Source: an uncultured Actinomycetes bacterium
Lineage (GTDB): Bacteria; Actinomycetota; Actinomycetes; Nanopelagicales; Nanopelagicaceae
Assembly (NCBI GenBank): GCA_903850565.1
Contig: CAINLV010000111.1
Coordinates: forward strand, 1-64,000
DNA: 64,000 bases
Reading direction: 5' to 3'
Shown here: positions 24,882 through 33,710 of the stretch, piece after piece
How positions within the stretch are numbered: the first letter of the stretch is position 1
Layout: every line of letters starts with the position of its first letter
Made by a program: the position numbers and the translations under genes
The notes under the pieces: generated by a model
Database searches by the model: none
Told to the model about the DNA's origin: nothing
The model's input: only the letters and a program-made list of their open reading frames with translations

Positions 24882-27019
24882 TTTATTGCTGGTTTGCGAA
24901 TTTCGAAATTTATTATTTCTTCGATCTGCTTGGCAACTGACAAGAGTTCGTTGTCCGAACCCATTACAGTCGAGAGTTGGACTCCGATAGGAAGTCCGTT
25001 CTTGTCCCAACCACATGGAAGTGAAATCGCGGGATCCCCGGTTAAGTTAAATAGTCCGGTAAACATTCCCTCGGCCTGACCTTCTGGAGTATCAACTGGT
25101 GGTGTTGTGTCAGGTGCTACATAAGGAGCGGTCGGAGTAAGAAGGACATCAATTCCTGCATACATCTGTGCAGCCGCTGGAAGGAGTTCGGCTCGCTTGG
25201 CCATCGCTGCTTCATAAGCGGGACGGGAAATTCCTTCGGCACTTTGAAGCAGGCGAAGGGTTTCAGGGCCATAGTGGTGGGGATTGGCTGTGACCTGCTC
25301 ACCGTGAACTTGCCAAGCTTCCCAGAGTAAAATATCCCCGAAGGTGGCTTCTAACTCTGGAATAACCGAACCATTCACCTCAACGATGGAAGCACCAGCC
25401 GCCGCGAGCGCAGAAATCGTCTGGCGGATAGTAAAGGACACATCTGGTTCCATATATTCACTATCAAGTTGCGAAGTAATCACGCCGACTCGAAGTTTTC
25501 GTTCGGAAATCTTGGTGGTGGAGCTCGTTAAGGCGTCAAATACCTTAATAGTGGTGGCCATATCTTTGGCCAGTAACCCAACATGATCCAAGGAAGGTGA
25601 CAATGGGGTTACGCCTTCCAGCGGAATCGCACCGAAGCTCGGCTTGAAACCCACTACGGCGCAGTAATGAGCGGGGAGACGAATAGAACCGCCCGTATCC
25701 GTGCCCAGCGCCACATCGCAAGCATGAACGCCAACCAAGGCTGCCGAACCACCACTAGATCCTCCGGCGGTCTTTGTCGGATCAAACGGATTCATCGCTT
25801 CTGCAACTCCCGGATGGGTAGCGCCAGCGGCGTACTCCAATAAAGAGGTGGTGGCGAAAACATCTGCCCCTAATTCACGAAGGGTGGCGACTACGGGAGC
25901 ATCTGCGCTAGCTGGAGCCGATTTCATGGAATCGGGGTTGCCGTTGCCGCGAGGTTGCCCGGCTATATCGATAATGTCTTTAACGGCTATCTGGATGCCA
26001 TGGAGTGGTCCTTGTGGCGCTCGCAATGGAGCGGGAAGCAAGCTCACCAGTGCGTTGAGGGGTGTTCCTAGTCGTAGCGAGCGCTCGTATGTTGCCAGCA
26101 AATCCAAGTTAGCGACTTCGCAAGTGCGCTCGCCAGCCTCGATGGAATGGATAATTGCCCCCACATAATTGGTGAGCGGACCTTTTAGATCTCGAAGTAG
26201 ATCATCCACTTCCGTTTTTCGCTTTCGAATCATCAGGTCCCGATAAATCCCACTGTGGGTTTTGGCGCTCTTACGATTGAAAGTGACTAAGCGATCCAAG
26301 GATGGTTCTAGATCATTGGGGTCGAATCCATCAAAGGATTCAGGGCGAACTGGAGATTGAGCAAGAACTTCCTTGGCGATTGCCAGCATCAGTGGTCGAT
26401 ACTGAGGCGCCTCCAACGAGTCAGCAATAGATAAGTCTGAGGTGGCACCGGCGTACAACATGGCTCCGTAGGCTTCTTTGCCCCACAGGTAGCCCAAGAT
26501 ATTGGTTGTTGCTTCGGCGTATGGAAGCGCATCCACCAGTTCGGTAAGTCGCGGCGTAATTTGGCCGCCCACTAACTCGCCAACCCTAAAGGTTGCAATA
26601 TTTCCCTGCATAATTCTTCCCGGGGCGATGACATCGGCTCCGAAATTCACAAAACTGACCATCATATTTTCGGCGCCGACTACTTCGGCCAAAATGTCCG
26701 CGGTCAGGCCATTTTGAAAACTCACCAGATAGCCATCGGGATTCATTCGATTCCGAAGCAACTCCACAGCATCCTTCGTATGATGGCTTTTTACCGCAAT
26801 CGCGACTCGATCTAATTTTGCCGGAAGGTCCTTAGGGAGAACGGCTACTGCCGAAACGGTGAAGTTCTCGACGGGACCTTCAATCGTTATGCCATGTTGA
26901 TTAATAGCATCGACATGTGCGGGATCGACATCGCAAAAGAGAACCTCATGGCCGGACCGAATTAAATGAGCGCCTATTGTGCCGCCTATGGCGCCAGCCC
27001 CAATGATTGTTAAGTGCAT
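24878..27019 (-). CDS. Fusion: ketopantoate-reductase-like dehydrogenase + amidase
   Basis: A single 713-codon frame with two enzymes. Residues 1 to about 310 are an ApbA/PanE-type dehydrogenase: Rossmann loop TIIGAGAIGGTIGAHL, AVKSHHTKDAV, FQNGLTADILAEVVG and the lysine in LWGKEAYGAML (about K181). Residues ~325-713 are an amidase-signature hydrolase with the full Ser-cisSer-Lys triad: Lys in IAVKDIIDIAG (~K347), AGGSSGGSAALVG (~S421/S422) and nucleophile Ser in GTDTGGSIRLPA (~S445). GGGGAG precedes ATG 27019. No frameshift is visible, so this is a true fusion linking oxidoreduction of a 2-oxo acid with amide hydrolysis. It is divergent from methylaspartate ammonia-lyase over a 100-base gap. 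Confidence 0.9.
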   Translation of the reverse strand: MHLTIIGAGAIGGTIGAHLIRSGHEVLFCDVDPAHVDAINQHGITIEGPVENFTVSAVAVLPKDLPAKLDRVAIAVKSHHTKDAVELLRNRMNPDGYLVSFQNGLTADILAEVVGAENMMVSFVNFGADVIAPGRIMQGNIATFRVGELVGGQITPRLTELVDALPYAEATTNILGYLWGKEAYGAMLYAGATSDLSIADSLEAPQYRPLMLAIAKEVLAQSPVRPESFDGFDPNDLEPSLDRLVTFNRKSAKTHSGIYRDLMIRKRKTEVDDLLRDLKGPLTNYVGAIIHSIEAGERTCEVANLDLLATYERSLRLGTPLNALVSLLPAPLRAPQGPLHGIQIAVKDIIDIAGQPRGNGNPDSMKSAPASADAPVVATLRELGADVFATTSLLEYAAGATHPGVAEAMNPFDPTKTAGGSSGGSAALVGVHACDVALGTDTGGSIRLPAHYCAVVGFKPSFGAIPLEGVTPLSPSLDHVGLLAKDMATTIKVFDALTSSTTKISERKLRVGVITSQLDSEYMEPDVSFTIRQTISALAAAGASIVEVNGSVIPELEATFGDILLWEAWQVHGEQVTANPHHYGPETLRLLQSAEGISRPAYEAAMAKRAELLPAAAQMYAGIDVLLTPTAPYVAPDTTPPVDTPEGQAEGMFTGLFNLTGDPAISLPCGWDKNGLPIGVQLSTVMGSDNELLSVAKQIEEIINFEIRKPAIN

Positions 27020-27119
27020 TACGTCTCCCCTGCTCCGTAGATGTCAGAGCGTGACGATACCAACGATTACGATTGCGCACGTTATCGAAAATCGTGAAGA
27101 ATCTCCCGAGAGGTATTCC

Positions 27120-28397
27120 GTGATTATTACCAACCTACTGGCGGTACAAATTCGTTCCGGTTTTTTTGCCGATGACCAAGCGGCGATCTTGGCTGGTGCA
27201 GGTCACGATGGATTTGCATATATCGGCACTCCTATCACTCCTGGCTTTACATCGATCCGGCAGTCAGGCGAAGCCGTCTCCATCATGTTGGTTCTTCAGG
27301 ATGGACAGATTGGCTATGGAGATTGTGCAGCAGTGCAATATTCCGGGGCTGGCGGGCGAGATCCCGTTTTCAATGCAGCGCAAGCAGTTGAAGAAATTAA
27401 CCGACATTTGGTGCCATTTTTTGCCGGAAAAGATATTTCTAATTTTCGAACGGTAGCAAACGAGTTAGAAAACTTTTTAGTTGACGGTAAGCAATTGCAT
27501 TCTGCAATTCGATATGGAATCAGTCAGGCGCTATTGGATGCTGTGGCAAAATCTCGGGCCATCACTATGGCTGAAGTTATCCAAGAAGAGTATGAAACTG
27601 GAATAGAAATTACTGCCATTCCACTTTTCGTGCAATCAGGCGATAACCGCTACGACAACGTGGACAAGATGATCATGAAATCTGCGGATGTGCTTCCACA
27701 CGGACTGATAAATAATGTTGAAACCAAGTTGGGAAAGTCAGGTGAAATTTTTTCTGACTACATGACCTGGGTCCATGACCGAATCCTCGCGCTACGCGCT
27801 TCCCCTACCTATAACCCCACCCTGCATTTCGATATGTATGGGACCGTAGGCAGGGCATTTAATTCAGATGTCGAAAAGATCGCTGACTATTTAGTTTCGC
27901 TAGAAAAAGCAGCTGCGCCTTTTCAGTTGCGACTCGAGCATGTAATCGACGGCGGAAGTCGGGAAGGACAAATAGCGGTATCGGCCAAACTCCGAAGTGC
28001 ATTGCAAAACCGCAATTCTTCGGTGCAAATTGCCGTTGATGAATGGTGCAACACTTTAGAAGATGTGAAGCTTTTTCTTGCAGCCAGCGCTGCAGATGTT
28101 ATTCATGTAAAGACTCCCGACCTGGGAGGAATTGGTAACACGATAGAGGCATTGCTACTGGTGCGCCAAAGTGGTTTTGCTGCATATTGCGGTGGAACAT
28201 GTAATGAGACCGATATATCCGCAAAGGTTTCGGCTCACATCGCTATGGCTTGTGGGGCTATCCAAGTGCTGGCCAAACCTGGCATGGGCGTTGATGAGGG
28301 CATGATGATCGTGGGAAATGAAATGGCGAGAGTAATGGCATTGGTGCAGAATCGAAGCATTGTTAGCGATCTAGATAAAGGTGGACTATCTCAATGA
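27120..28397 (+). CDS. Methylaspartate ammonia-lyase
   Basis: A 425-residue enolase-superfamily enzyme that interconverts 3-methylaspartate and mesaconate plus ammonia. It follows the clostridial enzyme closely: GAGHDGFAY, CAAVQYSGAGGRDPVF, the His in LPHGLINNVETKLG, metal ligands in LHFDMYGT, QLRLEH and VDEWCNT, the catalytic Lys in VIHVKTPDLGGIGN, and AYCGGTCNETD plus LAKPGMGVDEGMMIV. GTG 27120 is chosen because AGAGG is six bases upstream and the family starts there; the open frame extends to 26979 without family similarity. It overlaps the M20 gene by ATGA. Glutamate mutase, the usual supplier of methylaspartate, is not in the window. Confidence 0.93.
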   Translation: MIITNLLAVQIRSGFFADDQAAILAGAGHDGFAYIGTPITPGFTSIRQSGEAVSIMLVLQDGQIGYGDCAAVQYSGAGGRDPVFNAAQAVEEINRHLVPFFAGKDISNFRTVANELENFLVDGKQLHSAIRYGISQALLDAVAKSRAITMAEVIQEEYETGIEITAIPLFVQSGDNRYDNVDKMIMKSADVLPHGLINNVETKLGKSGEIFSDYMTWVHDRILALRASPTYNPTLHFDMYGTVGRAFNSDVEKIADYLVSLEKAAAPFQLRLEHVIDGGSREGQIAVSAKLRSALQNRNSSVQIAVDEWCNTLEDVKLFLAASAADVIHVKTPDLGGIGNTIEALLLVRQSGFAAYCGGTCNETDISAKVSAHIAMACGAIQVLAKPGMGVDEGMMIVGNEMARVMALVQNRSIVSDLDKGGLSQ

Positions 28398-29776
28398 GCA
28401 ACTCTCTGAAATTTGATGACACGGATGACAACTATTTGAAGGAGTTGGCTCCGTACATTTCTATCCCTAGTGTCAGCAGAGATGCCACCTCCGAAACCAT
28501 GTCACAGGCAGCCAATTGGCTAGCGAATCAACTCGCTTTTGCCAATGGCCGGGTCGTGGAGACCCAGGGCCATCCTGTGGTTCGAGGAGAATGGCTGCAA
28601 GCCGAAGGCGCCCCCACAATTTTGGTTTATGGTCACTACGATGTTCAGCCAACGGGAGATTTAGCCGAATGGAAAACCCCGCCATTTGAAATGGTTGTTG
28701 ATGGCGATGTAATTCGCGGGCGCGGAGTTACCGACGACAAAGGACCGGTCTATATCGTTCTCAAAGTTGCCCAAGCATTTATTGCTCAAGAGCACGCACT
28801 TCCCCTTAATATAAAATTTCTCTTTGAAGGCGAAGAAGAAATAGGTAGTCCCCATCTACCTCCCTACCTAAGAGCTCATGCCGAAGAATTGGCTGCCGAT
28901 TTAGTGATCTCTGCAGACGGTGCCATGTGGAGACCTGGCGAGCCATCTCTGTCGATCGCTTCCAAAGGCTTAGTCACTTTGAATCTTGAAGTTACTGGAG
29001 CAAATGACGATCTTCATTCCGGCCGATTTGGCGGCACTGTTGCAAATTCACTCCACGTCTTAACGCAAATTTTGGCCGGGCTTCACACCCCCGATGGCCG
29101 AATCGCAGTACCGGGCTTCTACGACGGAATCCCAGAACTAACTCCACAACGCAGAGCTGATATCGCTGCCGTCCCATTTGATGATCATCAATATATGGCC
29201 GGATTGGGTGTCGATGAACTTTTCGGAGAAGTTGGATTTAGTACCTTGGAAAGATTATGGGAACGACCAACTTTGGAAATCAATGGAGTTACATCAGGTG
29301 GGAAATACACTGTTATTCCCCATATCGCTACCGGGCATATTTCGTGCCGCTTAGTTCCCGGACAAGACCCACAGCATGTGTTGGCCGCCATTACTGCCCA
29401 TGTTGAAAGTCAGAAATATGCCGGCGTGAAGGTCGCAGTTCATCCTGATCTGGGCGGAGTACCTGCTTACACAATTCCCGCTGATCATCCCGCAATTAAG
29501 GCGGCTAGTGCCGCTCTGGATCATGTTTATCCTGGCGAAGGCGTGCTCCTTGCAGTCATTGGCGGAACTCTTCCTGCTACCGCACTTTTCGAAGATGTAT
29601 TGGGCGTGAAAACTCTCTTCTTCTCCTTCTCTACCGCTGATGAGAAATTGCATGCCCCTAATGAATTCATGCGAATCAAGCGCTTTCGTGAAGGCATGAA
29701 GGCGTGGGAAAAATTGTGGAGATTGCTCGCAGCAGGCGAACATCGCTTGCAACCCGTAACCAGAAAGCAGGGATGA
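28394..29776 (+). CDS. M20-family metallo-dipeptidase
   Basis: A 460-residue dizinc peptidase. Ligands: VYGHYDVQPTG (H), GRGVTDDKGPVY (bridging D) and FEGEEEIGSPHL (catalytic E and ligand E), ISADG (D), and a C-terminal His in DEKLHAPNE. The dimerisation/lid domain spans residues ~190-330 and carries NDDLHSGRFGG. The DDKGP variant places it with broad dipeptidases (carnosinase-like) that cut dipeptides and N-acyl amino acids. ATG overlaps the methylaspartase stop (ATGA), so the two are translationally coupled; the M19 gene follows directly. Confidence 0.92.
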   Translation: MSNSLKFDDTDDNYLKELAPYISIPSVSRDATSETMSQAANWLANQLAFANGRVVETQGHPVVRGEWLQAEGAPTILVYGHYDVQPTGDLAEWKTPPFEMVVDGDVIRGRGVTDDKGPVYIVLKVAQAFIAQEHALPLNIKFLFEGEEEIGSPHLPPYLRAHAEELAADLVISADGAMWRPGEPSLSIASKGLVTLNLEVTGANDDLHSGRFGGTVANSLHVLTQILAGLHTPDGRIAVPGFYDGIPELTPQRRADIAAVPFDDHQYMAGLGVDELFGEVGFSTLERLWERPTLEINGVTSGGKYTVIPHIATGHISCRLVPGQDPQHVLAAITAHVESQKYAGVKVAVHPDLGGVPAYTIPADHPAIKAASAALDHVYPGEGVLLAVIGGTLPATALFEDVLGVKTLFFSFSTADEKLHAPNEFMRIKRFREGMKAWEKLWRLLAAGEHRLQPVTRKQG

Positions 29777-29778
29777 CC

Positions 29779-30966
29779 ATGACCGATTCAAAATACTCTT
29801 CTTATGACTATTTAGAGCACGGTGTTGATCTGCCGATCTTCGAACTTGCCCCTGAATTTGGCAAATATCCTGCTTATGTAAGCGGAGTTACTCCTGAAGA
29901 AAATGCACGAGCCAAAAAATTGGTTGAGGAAAATATCATCATCAGTTTGCACGACCATCCCGTTAGATTTCCAGATGACATGAGGCAAACACCGGAATAC
30001 AACCAAACCGGCCGACAACATACTGCCTTCAACGGACTCGCAGCATCAGGGATGACTATCGTTTTCGACAACATGATGGATGGAACCGCCTGCGTAACGG
30101 GAAATGCACCGTGGCGTTGGATGGATATCATCACCGATTTAGGAATGCGCCAGGCCGATATTGCCCACCAAGACGAGGTAGTTGTCGTCAGAACTATTGA
30201 AGACATTTATTTAGCCAAAGAAAATGGCAAAGTGGGTTTGATCTTTGGCTTGGAAGCAGCAACGCCGATCGAAAATGAAATTGATCGATTAGATGTTCTT
30301 TACGGACTTGGAATTCGACAAATGGGTATCGCCTATTCAGACTCAAATGTCTTGGGCAGCGGACTCAATGAAGATGTAGATGGCGGACTGACTGCCTTTG
30401 GAAAACGATGCGTTACCCGAATGAATCAATTAGGTATTGCTATTGATATCTCTCACTCTTCTGACCAAACTGGAATAGATACATGCATAGCAAGCAGCGA
30501 GCCGGTCTTCATGACACACGCTGGTGCCAAAGCAGTGTGGAACACCAGGAGGATGAAGTCCGATGACTGCCTCAAGGCTGTGGCGAGCACTGGTGGAGTC
30601 ATTGGTATTTCAGCGGCCCCTCACACAACTTTGTCCCACGAACATCCGCAGCACAATATTTTGTCCATCATGGATCACTTTAAATATTGCGTTGATCTAG
30701 TAGGCATTGAGCATGTCGCCTTCGGCCCAGACACTCTTTACGGTGACCACGTCGGATTACATACGGTCTTCGCAGGTTTGCTTAAGGTGGGCGCTATGGG
30801 CGGGCCATCATTTGAAAAAGTGAAGTACGTTGATGGTTTAGAAAATCCCACCGAAAACTTCTGGAATATCGCAGATTGGCTAGTTCAGAACGGATACAGC
30901 GATGAGGAAATCGTGGCTGTTATGGGTGGAAATATCCTGCGAGCCCTGAAAGAAATCTGGGCTTAA
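29779..30966 (+). CDS. Membrane dipeptidase family (M19, renal dipeptidase-like)
   Basis: A 395-residue metallo-amidohydrolase of the M19 family, which cleaves dipeptides including those with a D-residue at the C-terminus. Metal ligands are seen as ISLHDHPVRFP, the Glu in FGLEAATP, DISHSSDQT and MTHAGAKAVWN, and the late AFGPDTLYGD motif. No signal peptide, so cytoplasmic. ATG 29779 is preferred as AGGG lies about six bases upstream; ATG 29773 would overlap the preceding stop (ATGA). First motif LHDHP differs from the usual DGHND, which may indicate a different specificity. Third gene of an operon with methylaspartase and M20. Confidence 0.88.
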   Translation: MTDSKYSSYDYLEHGVDLPIFELAPEFGKYPAYVSGVTPEENARAKKLVEENIIISLHDHPVRFPDDMRQTPEYNQTGRQHTAFNGLAASGMTIVFDNMMDGTACVTGNAPWRWMDIITDLGMRQADIAHQDEVVVVRTIEDIYLAKENGKVGLIFGLEAATPIENEIDRLDVLYGLGIRQMGIAYSDSNVLGSGLNEDVDGGLTAFGKRCVTRMNQLGIAIDISHSSDQTGIDTCIASSEPVFMTHAGAKAVWNTRRMKSDDCLKAVASTGGVIGISAAPHTTLSHEHPQHNILSIMDHFKYCVDLVGIEHVAFGPDTLYGDHVGLHTVFAGLLKVGAMGGPSFEKVKYVDGLENPTENFWNIADWLVQNGYSDEEIVAVMGGNILRALKEIWA

Positions 30967-32102
30967 TCGAGCATTTCTCGATGGGGAGCGGCCTTGCGAA
31001 TCTGAGGCCGTTCCCCATCAAAGCGAAGTGGTAATCCTGGAAGTACTTTGACCGCTGTGTCCTCATCCGGATAAGACAACATAACTTCGATAGCAGCGCC
31101 TTGTTTATCGGACAAAAGCGCTTCAGGGAGAAGAACCTCTTCAGCGGCAACTCCCGCAGTCAAAAGCTCTTTCGACCAAACAGCGGCATCTTTGGTCTGG
31201 AGGGCAATTTCAATTTCCCCTTTCAACACTATGGCGTTGCTGACTCGGTCGGTATTAGTAATGAATCGCAGGTCACTTACCAAATCGCTTCGCCCAATAA
31301 CAGCACAGAGTTTTCCGAAGATATTGTCATTTCCTACGCCAATGCAGAGCGTGCCATTTTTTGCAGAGAAAATTCCGTAAGGCGAAAAAGCGGGATGACC
31401 ACTCCCAGATCGAACCGAGGGAAGTTGTGTCAATTCATATGCCGAAACATGGTAGCTAACCCAGAGCGCACCAGTTTCAAAAAGGGATGTTTCAACTAGA
31501 GATCCCATTCCAGTACGGTTGCGTTTTACCAACGCTGCCAGTATTCCTAGAGCCAACCAAGTTCCTGCACCAACATCTAGGACTGAAACACCGGTACGAA
31601 CCGGTTCACCCTCTGGTTCGCCGGTTATATGCATAATTCCCGTTCGAGCCTGAACCGTTGCGTCATAGCCAGGTGATTGCGCATCCGGACCTTGCGAACC
31701 GTAGGAAGAAAGGTTGCCAATAATAAGGCGTGGGCGAGACTTCATTAACTCCGAAGGAAGCAATCCCATTTCTTGTAGTTTGCCCGGTAAAAAATTACTT
31801 ATGAAAACATCGGTCTCATCTAGTAATTTATTTAATTGGTTTTGACCTTCAGCGGATTTAAGATCCAAAGTAACGACTTCCTTGTTGCGATTTACAACAT
31901 GAAAATATGCAGAACGATCGCCATCGGTTGGAGCCATAAAACGTGCTGGATCCCCAGACGGAGATTCAATTTTTATTACCTCTGCACCTAAATCGGCAAG
32001 AACGGTGCCCCCAAATGGGCCAGCGATGTTTGAAGTTGCATCCAGTACTTTGATGCCAAAAAGTGGAAGTGAGGCGAGTGAATTTTCTGCTGCGGTACTC
32101 AT
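30963..32102 (-). CDS. Family III CoA-transferase (CaiB/BaiF)
   Basis: A 379-residue CoA-transferase that moves CoA between carboxylic acids. The N-terminus (IKVLDATSNIAGPFGGTVLA, LGAEVIKIESPSGDP) and the catalytic Asp in QSPGYDATVQARTG are clear, as is NLSSYGSQGP before it. The natural acid is not evident; mesaconate is an attractive candidate because methylaspartase lies in the same cluster, and family III members include mesaconyl-CoA and formyl-CoA transferases. It is convergent with the M19 gene (four-base overlap), thus not in the same transcript. Confidence 0.85.
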   Translation of the reverse strand: MSTAAENSLASLPLFGIKVLDATSNIAGPFGGTVLADLGAEVIKIESPSGDPARFMAPTDGDRSAYFHVVNRNKEVVTLDLKSAEGQNQLNKLLDETDVFISNFLPGKLQEMGLLPSELMKSRPRLIIGNLSSYGSQGPDAQSPGYDATVQARTGIMHITGEPEGEPVRTGVSVLDVGAGTWLALGILAALVKRNRTGMGSLVETSLFETGALWVSYHVSAYELTQLPSVRSGSGHPAFSPYGIFSAKNGTLCIGVGNDNIFGKLCAVIGRSDLVSDLRFITNTDRVSNAIVLKGEIEIALQTKDAAVWSKELLTAGVAAEEVLLPEALLSDKQGAAIEVMLSYPDEDTAVKVLPGLPLRFDGERPQIRKAAPHREMLD

Positions 32103-32123
32103 CCCTGCATTCTGCCCTCTGAA

Positions 32124-32654
32124 CTACTGTCGGGGCAAAGCAGCAATGATCTTTTCCGCATCCAACTGTGGATCCGACGGATCAATTATCAATCTGGCTA
32201 CTTCTCGATACCTGGGGTCGCGCCGTTCATAGCGCTCCTTAATGATTTCCATGGGGTTTTCAGAAAATGCTTGGCGGCCAACTCCCGAAGAACCTGCACG
32301 AGATTTCAACTTCTCCAAGGGAACATGGAGGTAAATAGTGAATTGGTCTTTGAGGGCTTCCAGAAGTGGAGGGTCATCTCCAACCGAAGCGGCAGCCCCT
32401 GCAATTAGCGGTGCTGGTCGCCTCAGCACATCTGCTAAATAATCGTGCTCTAATTTATGAAGAGTAGGAACATCCAGTGCCCCCAATTCCTTCATCGACA
32501 TATGAGCCATCTTGCTCATCTCATAATCATTGTCTATATAGGGCCAACCCAATAACTCCGAGAGTCGATTGCCGATGGTGGATTTACCAGCACCCATCGC
32601 ACCAATTAAAACAATGCGGCGGCTTGGCAGCTCAAGGAAGTCACTGGAAGTCAA
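32124..32654 (-). CDS. Shikimate-kinase-like small P-loop kinase
   Basis: A 176-residue kinase of the shikimate/gluconate kinase superfamily: P-loop LIGAMGAGKSTIG, the acidic motif WPYIDNDYEM, GRQAF in the lid with RxGR-type Arg, and RYERRDPRYREVA at the C-terminus as in AroK. TTG 32654 is chosen because no ATG fits and AAAGG lies six bases before it; it overlaps the preceding dehydrogenase by 14 bases. AroK function is possible, but co-translation with an idonate-type dehydrogenase makes a sugar-acid kinase an equally good reading. Confidence 0.7.
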   Translation of the reverse strand: MTSSDFLELPSRRIVLIGAMGAGKSTIGNRLSELLGWPYIDNDYEMSKMAHMSMKELGALDVPTLHKLEHDYLADVLRRPAPLIAGAAASVGDDPPLLEALKDQFTIYLHVPLEKLKSRAGSSGVGRQAFSENPMEIIKERYERRDPRYREVARLIIDPSDPQLDAEKIIAALPRQ

Positions 32655-33660
32655 TGAGAACCTTTCCAGATATTTGAGAATTCTTTGCAATTTCAAAGGC
32701 TTCAACCGCGTCATCGGGTTTCAAAATATGAGTAATACATAGCGAGAATTTGTCAGATTGCAATAACAACTTCACGGCATCTTCGACTTCATTATTGAAA
32801 CGAAAGGCCCCTTTCAGGGTGATTTCCTTAGAGACCAATGCGGCAATAGCAATAGGTTGTGGACCAGCGCCCAATATCCCAACCTGAATAACCGTTCCAG
32901 CTCTGCGAACTGCAACAAAAGCTGAACTTACCGCGATGGGTGAAGCCGAACATTCAAAAACAACATCGTAATAATTTTCTGGCAGAGCTTCACTGGTGAT
33001 CTGAATTGTCTTGTCAGCTCCCATTGATTTGGCACGCTCTAGCGGGCCAGTTAAGACATCTGTTGAAGTTACTTCAGCGGCACCGTTGTAGTGAGCCAAG
33101 GCCGCTACCAAAAGCCCAATTGGACCAGAGCCCGAAACTAATACTCTCTTGCCGGCAAGATCCCCATAAACATTTGCCGCATGAACTGCAACACCCAATG
33201 GTTCAGCAAGGGCGGCATCCTTTAATGAGAGCCCAGCAGGCAATGCCCGCACCATAAATTTCTTAACTAAGAGGTAATCCGACATTGCCCCTTGAGTATG
33301 CGGCCATGTTGATGCACTTCCTAAATAGCTTCCGCCAGGCCACAAATGACGTTTATCTTCGATGCCTGGTTCCGAAATTCCAAATCTTCCAGGATGCACG
33401 GTAACCGCGGTTCCTGAGGCAAATTCGCCACTGGGATCTAGATCGATCGTTCCAGAAAGTTCGTGTCCAGGGATCAGTGGTTCCTTCACAACAAAGGCGC
33501 CATTTGCACCATCAAAGTAGTAATGAAGATCCGATCCGCAGACACCTACATAGGCAATGCGAATTCGAACTTCGTCCGCCTGAGGTTCTGGAACTGGGAG
33601 CGATTGAATGCTTGCATCTAACTTGCCGTCAATCACAAAAGCTCGCATTGTTGCACTCAT
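32641..33660 (-). CDS. Zinc-dependent L-idonate/polyol-type dehydrogenase
   Basis: A 339-residue medium-chain dehydrogenase. Catalytic zinc site VGVCGSDLHYYFDGAN with PGHELSGTI, NAD loop VLVSGSGPIGLLVAAL and the motif YLGSASTWPHTQGAMSDYL are close to L-idonate 5-dehydrogenase (IdnD), which oxidises L-idonate to 5-ketogluconate. The structural Cys cluster of classic ADHs appears absent (HLWPGG where HLCPGG is common in IdnD). It shares a 50-base divergent promoter region with the mannitol/fructuronate-type dehydrogenase and is followed by a small kinase, together a sugar-acid pathway. Confidence 0.82.
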   Translation of the reverse strand: MSATMRAFVIDGKLDASIQSLPVPEPQADEVRIRIAYVGVCGSDLHYYFDGANGAFVVKEPLIPGHELSGTIDLDPSGEFASGTAVTVHPGRFGISEPGIEDKRHLWPGGSYLGSASTWPHTQGAMSDYLLVKKFMVRALPAGLSLKDAALAEPLGVAVHAANVYGDLAGKRVLVSGSGPIGLLVAALAHYNGAAEVTSTDVLTGPLERAKSMGADKTIQITSEALPENYYDVVFECSASPIAVSSAFVAVRRAGTVIQVGILGAGPQPIAIAALVSKEITLKGAFRFNNEVEDAVKLLLQSDKFSLCITHILKPDDAVEAFEIAKNSQISGKVLIDFQ

Positions 33661-33698
33661 TATCTAGTTGCTCCATGACTATGAATTTAGGTTCTAAC

Positions 33699-33704
33699 TA
33701 TACT
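33699..33704 (+). promoter_or_regulatory. -10 element for a leaderless transcript
   Basis: TATACT at 33699-33704 stands six bases before ATG 33711. Transcription should start at or within a base of the ATG, giving a leaderless mRNA for the dehydrogenase. A weak -35 may lie around 33676-33682. Confidence 0.5.
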
Positions 33705-33710
33705 TTGCCC

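Noticed and set aside
27040-27115. ACGATT/AATCGT dyad in the divergent gap before methylaspartase
   Set aside because: Arms of only six bases with a long spacer; too weak to call an operator.
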